From Perlucidibaca wandonensis (lineage in GTDB: Bacteria > Pseudomonadota > Gammaproteobacteria > Pseudomonadales > Moraxellaceae), in NCBI RefSeq assembly GCF_042677145.1, contig NZ_JBHTIT010000001.1, forward strand, positions 1,240,001 through 1,304,000: DNA of 64,000 nucleotides. The letters are read 5' to 3'. Both the position numbers and the translations under genes were made by a program. Positions 44,640 through 53,113 of the stretch are shown in pieces. How positions within the stretch are numbered: the first letter of the stretch is position 1; every line of letters begins with the position of its first letter. The notes beneath the pieces were generated by a model, which worked only from the letters and a program-made list of their open reading frames with translations, was not told where the DNA came from and ran no database searches.

Positions 44640-44682
44640 TTTGCTCACCTCTTATTTTATTTTTATTGTTGAGCTTTGTTAA

Positions 44683-45534
44683 TTAGCTGTGCTTTTCAGC
44701 AAGCAAGCGCACTTGGCGATTCAGCAAACGCATCACTAACTCATAAGGCAGTGCAAACTTGCACTGGAACCAATACCCCACCTGAATATCTGGCGAAGTG
44801 AAAACCATATAGCGGTTATCTTTAATGCCTTTCAAAATAGCCTGTGCCGCCTTTTCTGGCGTTACTGCATGGCGCTGGAAGCGCTTCACGGTCGCCTGAA
44901 CTTCAGGGTTATTGCGATCAACACCCACAATATTGACGGAGCCAACCAATGGCGTGTTGACCGCGCCAGGGCAAACCAAACTCACGCCAATGCCATGCTT
45001 AGCTAGGTCAAAACGCAGCACCTCAGAAATGCCGCGCACGCCAAATTTGCTAGCGCTATATGCCGCATGCCACGGCAAGCCAAACAGCCCCGCCGCCGAT
45101 GACACATTGACGATATGACCGCCGCGTCCGGCCTCAATCATTTTCGGCACAAAGCTTTCTAAGACATGAATCGGGCCCATCAAGTTGATCTCGATGACTT
45201 GGCGCCAGTGCTCATGCTGTAGGCGGTCGATGCTGCCCCAAATGGAAATGCCGGCAATATTCATCAGCACGTCCATGCTGCCGTGTACGCTGTGAATATC
45301 ACGCGCAAAAGCACAAACCGCGTCATAATCAGCAATATCAAATGCCTGATATAACGCCACCTGCCCGCCTTTGGCACGAATCTCGGCAACCACTGCTTCT
45401 AGTCCATCGGCTTGTACATCGGTCAGATAAAGCTCGGCACCCTCGCCGGCGGCGACCACAGCGGTAGCTCTGCCGATGCCGCTAGCAGCGCCAGTGATTA
45501 AGCATTTTTTACCTTGCAGACTAGACAGCTTCAT
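44683..45534 (-). CDS. Short-chain dehydrogenase/reductase
   Basis: 283 residues from the ATG at 45534, with AGGAAG upstream. T-G-A-A-S-G-I-G (NAD(P) loop), N-I-A-G, N-V-S-S-A-A-G and Y-S-A-S-K-F-G are all present, and the C-terminal tail is longer than usual (Y-W-F-Q-C-K region). First gene of the SDR-FadL-CocE set. Divergent from the AraC regulator at 45716. An acyl or alcohol dehydrogenase role in lipid breakdown is likely. Confidence 0.88.
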   Translation of the reverse strand: MKLSSLQGKKCLITGAASGIGRATAVVAAGEGAELYLTDVQADGLEAVVAEIRAKGGQVALYQAFDIADYDAVCAFARDIHSVHGSMDVLMNIAGISIWGSIDRLQHEHWRQVIEINLMGPIHVLESFVPKMIEAGRGGHIVNVSSAAGLFGLPWHAAYSASKFGVRGISEVLRFDLAKHGIGVSLVCPGAVNTPLVGSVNIVGVDRNNPEVQATVKRFQRHAVTPEKAAQAILKGIKDNRYMVFTSPDIQVGYWFQCKFALPYELVMRLLNRQVRLLAEKHS

Positions 45535-45715
45535 GGCCGATAACTTCCTACTGACAACAAACAATTGCCAATTATCTTGCCCGTGCTAGCGTCATTTGCA
45601 CGTAGCTTATTCGGCCAAAAAATGCACCTATATAAGCCAGCACCATTTTCTCCCTCGGCTTATGGCAAGATCAGGCACAAGAGTCAGCAAGCGCTAAAAC
45701 TAATGGAGCAACGGC

Positions 45716-46771
45716 ATGTCCAATGCGCTAGAAGAACCGACCCAAGGCTGGATATCCGCTCGCCACGTTCAACATCTCGTGGCCTCGGGCGATAACACCG
45801 GACTACCCATCGACCTATTGCTCGAAGAGGCTGGTTTATCGCGTAAAGACTTTGCCAATGTCGACGACCACGTCTCGGTGGCGTCACTTGAGCGCTTATT
45901 AGAGGTGTCGTCGCATTACTTCTCCGATCCCATTCTTGGTCTGCATGTTGCGCAAGAAATTCAACCCGCCACCTTCGGCTTGCTCGGCTATATCGCTCAG
46001 GCTTGCCCACGCTTTTCCGACGTGCTTGCTGCTGTGACACGCTATAACGGCCTGCTCAGCGACATCGGCGACTCCTCCATCAGCTTTGCCCCAGGCGCCG
46101 TGCATTTGCAGTGGGAATGCCTTGCAGGTGGACCACTATTTCGCCGTCATGTCAGCGAATATATTTTGGGCGCATTCGTGGTGCTGACTCGCCTACTCAT
46201 TCCAGAGCAGAAGTCATTATTTTCAGCAATCCATTTTCGTCATGAAGCGCCAGCACAAGCTCGCCTGCTATTGGACTACCAAACATTTTTTCAATGCCCG
46301 GTGTATTTCAGCGCACCACGCTCAGCTGTCGTCATGCCGGCTTCGATTTTGAAAGTTCCGCTGCGCCATGGCGATGCCTTCATGAAGGAGATGCTCGAGC
46401 GCCATGCCTTGCAGCAGCTTGAGCAGCGCAGTAAAGAGCACTCGATCGAAGAGGCTGTCTGCCAACTTATGCTCGCCATGTTGCACGACCGCTTGCCAGA
46501 TAAAGAGCAAATTGCCGCACAGTTGGGCATGAGCAGTCGCAGCCTGCATCGCAAGCTGCAAAAAGCTGGCACCACTTATAGCGAGCTGCTCGATCGCGTC
46601 AGGCTCAAAGTGGCACACGAGCATCTCGATGCAGGAAAAATACCGCTAACCGAAGTGGCCGAGGCTCTAGGCTTTAGTACACGCCAGGCATTTATGCGTT
46701 GGTTTAAAGGCCAAACGGGAGAGACCACAAGCAGCTATCGCGAGCGCCAACAAACGCCAATTACGGAGTAG
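45716..46771 (+). CDS. AraC-family regulator (OruR-like)
   Basis: 351 residues. Arabinose-binding-type domain (residues 20-215, with I-Q-P-A-T-F-G-L-L-G-Y) and C-terminal AraC helix-turn-helix (residues 250-340, L-G-M-S-S-R-S-L-H-R-K-L). Same architecture as the regulator at 38962. Divergent from the SDR-FadL-CocE genes, which it probably controls, and coupled to the CMD-like gene that starts 5 bp after it. Confidence 0.9.
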   Translation: MSNALEEPTQGWISARHVQHLVASGDNTGLPIDLLLEEAGLSRKDFANVDDHVSVASLERLLEVSSHYFSDPILGLHVAQEIQPATFGLLGYIAQACPRFSDVLAAVTRYNGLLSDIGDSSISFAPGAVHLQWECLAGGPLFRRHVSEYILGAFVVLTRLLIPEQKSLFSAIHFRHEAPAQARLLLDYQTFFQCPVYFSAPRSAVVMPASILKVPLRHGDAFMKEMLERHALQQLEQRSKEHSIEEAVCQLMLAMLHDRLPDKEQIAAQLGMSSRSLHRKLQKAGTTYSELLDRVRLKVAHEHLDAGKIPLTEVAEALGFSTRQAFMRWFKGQTGETTSSYRERQQTPITE

Positions 46772-46776
46772 CCTTC

Positions 46777-47397
46777 ATGACTAATGATTTTCTGCAGCCA
46801 CCACAAGGTTGGCTAACACCCTCATCGGCGCGCCTGCAAGTACCAGCGCCAGCCCAGCGTGGCTTAGTATTTCGCACGATCTCTAAGGTTTCAGCACTTT
46901 TTGGCCGCCAGCAAGTGCCTGATATTTTCACCGTGATGCACATAAACCCAAGTTTGTTTTGGCCTTGGCTACTGTTTGCATCGCGCCTGATGCCTTTTGG
47001 TCGCTTAAGTGGGCGTGAGCGCGAAATGGTCATTCTACGCACGGCATGGAACTGTCGCAGCCGCTATGAATGGGGTCAGCACGTTGAACTCGCCTTGCGC
47101 GCCGGCGTTAGTGGCGATGACATTGTGCAACTCACAGGTGAGCCAAGCTCCGTCAGTGATCGCTGCATACAAGCACTTATACAGGCCTGCAATGAGCTGT
47201 GTGAAAGCAGTCACCTTTCCGATGGCACTTGGGGCTTACTCGCCGAGCACTATGATGAGAAACGGCTAATTGAAATCATTCTGCTAATTGGCCACTACCG
47301 TATGATTGCCGGCTTTCTAAATGCTAGCGGCCTTACTTTAGAGCCCAATATTGAAGCGACTCTGCAGGATTTTTATGCGCGATTAAAAAGGTACTAA
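46777..47397 (+). CDS. Carboxymuconolactone decarboxylase-like (AhpD fold) protein
   Basis: 206 residues, GGAG overlapping the end of the AraC gene. The CMD core is L-S-G-R-E-R-E-M-V-I-L-R-T-A-W-N-C-R-S-R-Y-E-W split over residues 75-95; the usual second Cys of CxxC is replaced, so only one redox Cys remains. G-Q-H-V-E-L-A-L-R-A-G follows, with the family His. The stop codon TAA is part of the IS terminal repeat (47390). Confidence 0.8.
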   Translation: MTNDFLQPPQGWLTPSSARLQVPAPAQRGLVFRTISKVSALFGRQQVPDIFTVMHINPSLFWPWLLFASRLMPFGRLSGREREMVILRTAWNCRSRYEWGQHVELALRAGVSGDDIVQLTGEPSSVSDRCIQALIQACNELCESSHLSDGTWGLLAEHYDEKRLIEIILLIGHYRMIAGFLNASGLTLEPNIEATLQDFYARLKRY

Positions 47398-47588
47398 CAA
47401 GTTAACTTTCAGACTCAACAATAGTGGTCTTTTACACCTCACTGTGGCGAATATTTTTGCCAAAGTTGGTGTCCTAAATCATTAGACCACTACATATCGC
47501 ATAGCTGATGATGTTGGGATGAACACGATGTTGTTTGTAGGCACTCATGGGAAAATTATCTAATCTAGCGAATTAACCTGTCTGCACC
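47390..47588. mobile_element. 199-bp MITE-like deletion derivative of the IS6-like element
   Basis: It has both ends: GGTACTAACAAGTTAACTT at the left and the complement of GGTGCAGACAGGTTAATTCG at the right. Between them lie a decayed transposase start (M-S-A-Y-K-Q-H-R-V-H-P-N-I-I-S-Y on the minus strand) and a fragment of the 3' region. The left end overlaps the last codons of the CMD-like gene. Confidence 0.82.
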
Positions 47589-47599
47589 CTCGATATAGC

Positions 47600-48133
47600 C
47601 TAGACGGAAAAAAGTGCTTCGCAGATTGCTTGCTTTTCGTTGCCTGCCAATTGATGAGTCAATAGCCCCTCAATTGTGAAAATACTAATCTTTACCAAGG
47701 GATCAATTTTTTCAGACGCAATGCCTACCTGCCGCAGCTCTAAACGAAGCATTTCTTCAGTTAGTTCATGAAAGCGTTCATGCCATGCATTCACAACGGG
47801 CGATTTCTCTAAGCGACTATGCACAGTAGCAATCAGCCGATTTACCTGCTCCAACTGATTTACTATCCATAATAGACGCTCAGTGGGCTTAATCACTTGC
47901 AACTGCAGGTACTCGGCCATACGCGTCGAAAACTCAGCATCAAGCACAGCAACTAGAACTTCGTCCTTGTCTTTGAAGTACCAATAGATTGTGTTGGGAG
48001 CAACGCCGGCAGTCGTTGCTAGACGGCTCATCGAACTGGCTTCGTAACCTTCTTGTATAAACAACTCTCGGGCTGCTTCCACGATCTCGTCGCGCTTTGA
48101 TTGCCGGTCTTGTTCGCGCTTGGTTCGAGCCAT
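47600..48133 (-). CDS. TetR-family repressor
   Basis: 177 residues from the ATG at 48133 (GGAGAGAGGG upstream). Starts basic (A-R-T-K-R-E-Q-D-R), then a TetR helix-turn-helix at residues 15-60 (A-A-R-E-L-F-I-Q-E-G-Y-E-A-S-S-M ... T-I-Y-W-Y-F-K-D-K). The C-terminal helical domain is short. Divergent from a three-gene operon. Three TTGA-type inverted repeats in the spacer are its probable operators. Confidence 0.9.
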   Translation of the reverse strand: MARTKREQDRQSKRDEIVEAARELFIQEGYEASSMSRLATTAGVAPNTIYWYFKDKDEVLVAVLDAEFSTRMAEYLQLQVIKPTERLLWIVNQLEQVNRLIATVHSRLEKSPVVNAWHERFHELTEEMLRLELRQVGIASEKIDPLVKISIFTIEGLLTHQLAGNEKQAICEALFSV

Positions 48134-48199
48134 CCCTCTCTCCATATTTACATCAGCGACAGTTAGCCCAACTGCCAATGGTTTAACATTGTATACACA

Positions 48200-48282
48200 G
48201 TTGAATGACAATCAACATTTCCTCTTAAAGACTCTTGAACATCATTCAACAACTAAGTATGATTATGTTGAACTGCATTCAA
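48200..48282. promoter_or_regulatory. Three inverted repeats, probable TetR operators
   Basis: GTTGA-N7-TCAAC at 48200-48216, TTGAA-CATCA-TTCAA at 48235-48249 and TTGAA-CTGCA-TTCAA at 48268-48282. The last two have identical arms and are 33 bp apart, about three helical turns. They lie between the TetR gene and the operon start. Confidence 0.6.
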
Positions 48283-48306
48283 GACGATGCTTTAAGAAAG
48301 CCAGAA

Positions 48307-48870
48307 ATGATTAAGAAGGCAGAACTGCTGCAAGCCTCAACGAAAGAGTTGCTCAAAGTGTTCGAACAGCTTGAGGCGCCGACGCTCGAAGAAATGTCTG
48401 GAGAATATGCTGCACGCCTACTAGCCCAACCAAATTGGCTGGCGACCTTCGTGGGCGGAGCCGTCCTGAGAAATCATTTCCACTCTTGGATGTGCAAAGC
48501 CTTCAAACCGATCGATGCAAGCACAGGGCAAGGGTACAACACATTTTTGCAGGGTAAGCGTGTCATTCAACGCTTCCCCATGCGGACCTTGATAGCACCA
48601 TCTCGACTCGATGGAGGTCTCTCCTATCAGCTCGTGTATAGGAGGTTTCATTCCCTTTGTGGCAGCGTGAACATGGTTGACGAGGTTCGACGAATCTCGT
48701 CAGGGCTATACCTCGGCATCGGAACTTATGGCTTTACCGATGCACAACGCCTTACTCCCTATCCATTCCTGCTAGAAGGGCCGATAGGCGTTTATCGCGG
48801 CGACATCGGTCGTGCGCGCAAGAATTTTAAAATCGAACGGCATGAGCTGCCTTCTCAATCAATAAAGTGA
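48307..48870 (+). CDS. Unknown protein, first gene of TetR-controlled operon
   Basis: 187 residues if begun at the ATG at 48307. An in-frame TTG at 48235 and ATGs at 48259 and 48265 are possible but overlap or adjoin the operator repeats. The protein has V-D-E-V-R-R-I-S-S-G-L-Y-L-G-I-G and P-F-L-L-E-G-P near the end, a pattern of small lipocalin-like or DUF4334-like ligand proteins; I could not assign it. Seven bases separate it from the SDR gene. Confidence 0.6.
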   Translation: MIKKAELLQASTKELLKVFEQLEAPTLEEMSGEYAARLLAQPNWLATFVGGAVLRNHFHSWMCKAFKPIDASTGQGYNTFLQGKRVIQRFPMRTLIAPSRLDGGLSYQLVYRRFHSLCGSVNMVDEVRRISSGLYLGIGTYGFTDAQRLTPYPFLLEGPIGVYRGDIGRARKNFKIERHELPSQSIK

Positions 48871-48877
48871 GACTTAT

Positions 48878-49675
48878 ATGAAAACAGTCACCCGTAACGC
48901 ACTCATCACCGGAGCCTCTGCAGGCATTGGAGCTGCATTTGCCCGACATCTTGCCGCCGAAGGCTATTCACTTCTTCTTGTCGCACGCCGCATCGAACGC
49001 CTGCACGACTTGGCTAAAGAGCTAACAGCAAAGCACGGAGTGCGATGTGATGTCTTTGCTGTCGATCTTAATGATCCAGCTGCACCCTCCTCCATCATGG
49101 CGTTCGCTGAGGAGAAAGGCATCTCTATTGACGTGCTTATTAACAATGCAGGCCTCTCCAGTAAGACTTCATTTGCCGACACACCATGGCCACAACTTGG
49201 CGCTGAGATTCAACTTATGGTGACCGCGGTCACCGAACTCTGTCACCGCGTTCTCCCCGGCATGCGTGCCAGAGGATGGGGCCGCATCATCAATCTTTCT
49301 TCGCTAGCGGCATTCTCGCCACCAGGAGCAAGCCTGCTCTACACCGGCATTAAAAGTTATGTGCTCAATATCTCGCAGTCGCTGGATATGGAGCTGAAAC
49401 CGCAGGGCATCCACGTCACTGCCCTTTGCCCAGGTTTCACACACAGTGAATTCCACGACACGATGGGTACGCGCGAAGCTGCCAACAAGTTGCCCAGCAT
49501 TCTTTGGCAACAGGCAGATGAAGTGGCGCGCGAAGGTTGGGACGCTGTAATGAAAGGTAAGCCCGTCTGGGTACCCGGCATGCTTAACAAGCTTCTCGCT
49601 AGCACCATGCGGCCATTGCCGATGGCGTTGCAATATCACATCGGTAATCGACTCAATCCATTTAAGGAGAGCTGA
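48878..49675 (+). CDS. Short-chain dehydrogenase/reductase
   Basis: 265 residues. T-G-A-S-A-G-I-G, then A-R-R (NADP preference), N-N-A-G, N-L-S-S-L-A-A and the catalytic Y-T-G-I-K. Belongs to the SDR group with an 'L-L-V-A-R-R' second strand (DltE/YqjQ-like). Middle gene of the TetR-controlled operon. It probably reduces a lipid-derived carbonyl; substrate unknown. Confidence 0.88.
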   Translation: MKTVTRNALITGASAGIGAAFARHLAAEGYSLLLVARRIERLHDLAKELTAKHGVRCDVFAVDLNDPAAPSSIMAFAEEKGISIDVLINNAGLSSKTSFADTPWPQLGAEIQLMVTAVTELCHRVLPGMRARGWGRIINLSSLAAFSPPGASLLYTGIKSYVLNISQSLDMELKPQGIHVTALCPGFTHSEFHDTMGTREAANKLPSILWQQADEVAREGWDAVMKGKPVWVPGMLNKLLASTMRPLPMALQYHIGNRLNPFKES

Positions 49676-49806
49676 GGATACGCATTTACTCCAGCGACCT
49701 CAGAAGTGAATTATGAAGAGGCCATTCAGCTGTGAGTTCAAGCCAATCAGAAATCACCCAACTGCATCGCAATCAACTGTGATCATTTCCAGAGCTGAGA
49801 AAAATT

Positions 49807-50742
49807 ATGAACAATCGTCAAAATCCTGATACTTCTGATGTCAAAGTAACCATTATCAAGTCTACCTTCATGGCAGGTCAGGATACTTGTGCAGCAACAC
49901 TTCATACTCCAGAGAGTTCGGGGACTCGCCAGTTACCCGGCATTCTAATGGTTGGAGGATGGGGAAGTATCCAGCAAGCACTGACTGCTCCATTCATTAA
50001 CCGATTTGTTGAAACAGGTTATGCCGTCATGGAGTTTGATTTTCCGGGCTGGGGCCTGAGTGGCGGCTGGCCGCGTCAGGACATTAATCCTTGGCGGCGC
50101 GTAAAAGCAGCAAATGAAGCGCTGGCTCACCTAAAAAGCCAGCCACAAGTCGATGCACATCGTATCGTGGTGTGGGGCACTTCGTTTGGTGGCGGTCATG
50201 TTGTCGATCTCGCAGCTCAACATCCAGATTTGTATGGAGCCATCATCCAAGTACCAATGCTAGATGGCGTCGCCACGGTACGCGCCGTGCCATTGCGACG
50301 ACTAGTCCAGTTTATTGGCTACGGCATGCTCGACTTCCTGAGGCCAAATGCTGGACTCAGCCTTCCTACAGTGGCCAGCCAAGGGGAATATGGCACTATG
50401 GATCGCGACAATGCTTGGGAAGCCATGCAGATGGGCCTTGCTGCACACAGTGGCAAGAAGTACGTAAATCGCGTCACAGCACGCTCGCTACTTACGATGG
50501 GGTTCTACCGCCCTTGGACTAACCTCAAGCGCGTCCAGATACCAATGTTAATAGTGGGTGCGACCCGAGATACGGTGGCGCCATTTGTGGCGGACAAAAT
50601 CGCCAAGGTCGCCAACCCAAAACTCCAGGTAGTCGAGATAGATGCAGACCACTTTGACCCTTATTTTGAGCCCTACTTTACCAACGCGCTGAAGTTGCAG
50701 CTGCGCTTCCTAGATGAAGTGCTTCCCATTTCATCTAATTGA
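49807..50742 (+). CDS. Alpha/beta hydrolase
   Basis: 311 residues. The nucleophile elbow is W-G-T-S-F-G-G (Ser near residue 124). An oxyanion segment, M-V-G-G-W-G, lies near 50. Late catalytic residues are likely the Asp in V-G-A-T-R-D-T and the His in D-A-D-H-F-D. It resembles dienelactone-hydrolase/BAAT-type esterases that act on small esters. 131 bp from the SDR gene without a visible terminator, so probably the last gene of the operon. A hairpin follows at 50755. Confidence 0.85.
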   Translation: MNNRQNPDTSDVKVTIIKSTFMAGQDTCAATLHTPESSGTRQLPGILMVGGWGSIQQALTAPFINRFVETGYAVMEFDFPGWGLSGGWPRQDINPWRRVKAANEALAHLKSQPQVDAHRIVVWGTSFGGGHVVDLAAQHPDLYGAIIQVPMLDGVATVRAVPLRRLVQFIGYGMLDFLRPNAGLSLPTVASQGEYGTMDRDNAWEAMQMGLAAHSGKKYVNRVTARSLLTMGFYRPWTNLKRVQIPMLIVGATRDTVAPFVADKIAKVANPKLQVVEIDADHFDPYFEPYFTNALKLQLRFLDEVLPISSN

Positions 50743-50754
50743 CCTAAACCTATG

Positions 50755-50791
50755 CCGGCGTTTGGATTTAGCTCGCTATACTAAACGCCGG
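50755..50791 (+). terminator. Hairpin after the alpha/beta hydrolase gene
   Basis: CCGGCGTTT (50755-50763) pairs with AAACGCCGG (50783-50791). It begins 13 nt after the stop codon and its right arm runs into the IS palindrome. Confidence 0.55.
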
Positions 50792-50817
50792 TACTGACAA
50801 GTTAACTTGTCAGTACC
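50790..50817. mobile_element. 28-bp perfect palindrome made of two IS left ends
   Basis: GGTACTGACAAGTT followed by its exact complement: two copies of the IS6-like left terminal repeat joined head to head with nothing between. Compare the single left ends at 40325, 47390 and 51335. Confidence 0.7.
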
Positions 50818-50855
50818 CTCTGAAGTAGTGAAACAGAGCAGATGCAAACTGCTTG

Positions 50856-51296
50856 TTAAGTGTTGTATGTGTAAAAATGCCATGTACTTTTGCCAGTACT
50901 CATTGAATCGTATAGCTTCTGGGCTTGCTTATTATCTGGAGCGGTAACCCACTGCAAACGAGCTGCACCACTTTTCCCTGCATAGCCTCGGCAGTGCTCT
51001 ATCAGCTGGCGACCGATACCTTTACCACGGTAGTTAGGCACGGTGTATAGATCATTGAGAACAGCTATTTTTGATGCGATTGTTGAAGTAAAAGAAAAGT
51101 ATACCGTCGCGAAACCTACAACAGCTCCTTCATCTCTATAGATGAACTGACAGCCTGCAAGACTAGACTCACCGAACTGTACAAAAAAATCTGAATTGCG
51201 ATCATCGGATATATCCGAAACCTTATAGAACTCTTGGTACGCGCGAATTAGCGGGAGCACTTCAGCCAAGTTGATTTTCGATACTGCTTCAATCAT
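50856..51296 (-). CDS. Orphan cassette-like GNAT acetyltransferase
   Basis: 146 residues, clearly paralogous along its whole length to the array 1 GNAT at 24286 (same opening, Y-R-G-K-G-I-G-R-Q-L acetyl-CoA loop, same W-H-F-Y-T-Y-N-T end). Its stop codon lies in GCTTGTTAAGTG, as in the array 1 attC, and CACTAAATGCCGCC upstream looks like a decayed attC core. IS left ends lie 38 bp downstream and 39 bp upstream. It appears to be a cassette carried out of an array and trapped between IS ends. Confidence 0.85.
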   Translation of the reverse strand: MIEAVSKINLAEVLPLIRAYQEFYKVSDISDDRNSDFFVQFGESSLAGCQFIYRDEGAVVGFATVYFSFTSTIASKIAVLNDLYTVPNYRGKGIGRQLIEHCRGYAGKSGAARLQWVTAPDNKQAQKLYDSMSTGKSTWHFYTYNT

Positions 51297-51334
51297 GAGT
51301 GATTAAGCTCCTTTGAGCACTAAATGCCGCCAAC

Positions 51335-51430
51335 GGTACTGACAGGTTAACTTCCAGATTCAACAGTAGTTGGTCCTCACACTTTTACGCAACCACCACT
51401 ATTGGACTCTAAAGCGGCGCGCTACTCAAA
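51335..51430 (+). mobile_element. IS6-like left-end fragment
   Basis: GGTACTGACAGGTTAACTT, then TTTTACGCAACCACC, which is also found at the 3' end of the transposase region (40371-40386). The rest, to 51530, is decayed or is the promoter region of the peptidase gene. No other gene is seen in 51297-51530. Confidence 0.65.
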
Positions 51431-51530
51431 TATGGGGGGACGTCGCACCCGCAACTCAGTTGTTTCATACAAGCAGGCACACAAAACTGTCTTTAGCATC
51501 ACTTCCTAATAAAAACTATAAGGAAGTGCC

Positions 51531-53111
51531 ATGTTCAAAAAATTACTACTGCCAGCTAGCCTAATACTGGCCTCATTAGTAGGCTGCTTTGGCGGCGATG
51601 ATTCATCAAAAAAAACCTCTTCCAGTGTTAGTGCCCCCAATGTTGCTAAAGCCTGTGACAAGGACGACTCACCCGAGGCTAGAGGCATTCCAAGTGAAAA
51701 CCGTATTTACGCTTGGATAGAAGATTTAGTTAATGTCGGATATCGACGCACCGGAACCCCAGAAGGCTATGCAGCAGCAGCATATGTAAAATGCCAATTC
51801 GAAAAAATCGGCCTAGATGATGTGCATTATGAGTATGCGACATCCTGGGGGTGGTCTGCAGACAAAACCTCATTGTCCTTGGGTGATAAACCTGTAGATG
51901 CTTTCCCTTCGGCTTTTTCTTTCATCACCCCCAGTGAGCCATCTGTCTTTACAACAGGGGCTAACGGCTTAAAAGCTGAGATGGTGGACATTGGACTCGG
52001 AACTCCTCTTGAGCAGCAACTAAAAGGAGTAAAAGGAAAAATTGTCCTATTTGATCTTAAGTTTTTATTACCTACAGCTGGTCTCGCCCCATTCATGGAG
52101 TTCTATTGGGATCCCACGCTATCAGTTATAGATAGCGACTTATCTCTCCTAGTTGCAAATCCTTTCATCACGACTTACTCAACAGTTCTAGATGCTGCAA
52201 TGGATGCAGGAGCAGTTGGTTTCGTTGGTGTGCTAGCAGACTATTTTGACTCTAATAACTACTACAACGAATTCTATCGCCGCTCTGAAGTAACAATACC
52301 TGGGTTTTGGATAACAGCTAAAGAGGGAGCTCGACTTCGTCAGCAGCTAAAACTTGGCAAACAGGAAGCAAAAATAGTCTTCGAAGGGTCACGAAAAGCT
52401 GTCGAGTCACGCAGCGTAGTTGGCATTTTAACTGGCAAAAGCAAAGAAACTATCATGGTGCAGTCGCATCATGACTCGGTGTTTAACGGTGCTGTCGAGG
52501 ATGGTAGTGGCGTAGCAGCCGTACTTGCACAAGCTCAGCACTATGCATCTCAGCCCAAGGAGTCACGCGAGAAGACTATGCTATTTGTAACTTTTGATAC
52601 CCATTTCACTGGTTATCAATCACATATGGCATTTATTGATAAGTATATTAAAGATAAAGACTCTCCTTACAAAATTGTTGCCAACATTACCTTAGAGCAC
52701 ATTGCCAAGCAGGGCATAATTGGGGCCGACGGAAAACTGGAGGTTAGAGATCAGTCCGAAATACGCGGCATCATGAATAATATGGGGCTTCCCATGAAAG
52801 CCGTCATGATGAATACCATTGTAAAGCACGACTTAAGACGCATGGCACTCCTGCAAGCGAATGTTCTATGTACAGCTGGCGGTATGCCAACGGATGCTTC
52901 TTTCGTATGTCGTGAAGGCATTCCAACAGCCAGCCTAATTTCAGGCCCAATTTACCTATATGACAAAGCGGACACGCTAGATAAAATTGATCGCAAGCAA
53001 TTAGTACCAATCACTGAAGCCTTCATCGACATAATTGATGCTATTGATTTAATGCCATCAGCCTTAATAGGCCTCCTACCAATTCCAATTGTAAATCCCG
53101 TGGAGATTTAA
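51531..53111 (+). CDS. M28-family zinc aminopeptidase lipoprotein
   Basis: 526 residues, AAGGAAG upstream. Lipobox L-V-G-C (Cys22). A PA-type domain lies at about residues 130-280. The M28 catalytic part starts at M-V-Q-S-H-H-D-S-V-F-N-G-A-V-E-D-G-S-G (metal-binding His and Asp). A later D-T-H-F-T-G-Y-Q occupies the usual zinc-ligand place. An exported peptidase that processes peptides at the cell surface is likely. Two bp separate it from the lipase-like gene, so the pair is translationally coupled. Confidence 0.83.
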   Translation: MFKKLLLPASLILASLVGCFGGDDSSKKTSSSVSAPNVAKACDKDDSPEARGIPSENRIYAWIEDLVNVGYRRTGTPEGYAAAAYVKCQFEKIGLDDVHYEYATSWGWSADKTSLSLGDKPVDAFPSAFSFITPSEPSVFTTGANGLKAEMVDIGLGTPLEQQLKGVKGKIVLFDLKFLLPTAGLAPFMEFYWDPTLSVIDSDLSLLVANPFITTYSTVLDAAMDAGAVGFVGVLADYFDSNNYYNEFYRRSEVTIPGFWITAKEGARLRQQLKLGKQEAKIVFEGSRKAVESRSVVGILTGKSKETIMVQSHHDSVFNGAVEDGSGVAAVLAQAQHYASQPKESREKTMLFVTFDTHFTGYQSHMAFIDKYIKDKDSPYKIVANITLEHIAKQGIIGADGKLEVRDQSEIRGIMNNMGLPMKAVMMNTIVKHDLRRMALLQANVLCTAGGMPTDASFVCREGIPTASLISGPIYLYDKADTLDKIDRKQLVPITEAFIDIIDAIDLMPSALIGLLPIPIVNPVEI

Positions 53112-53113
53112 TT

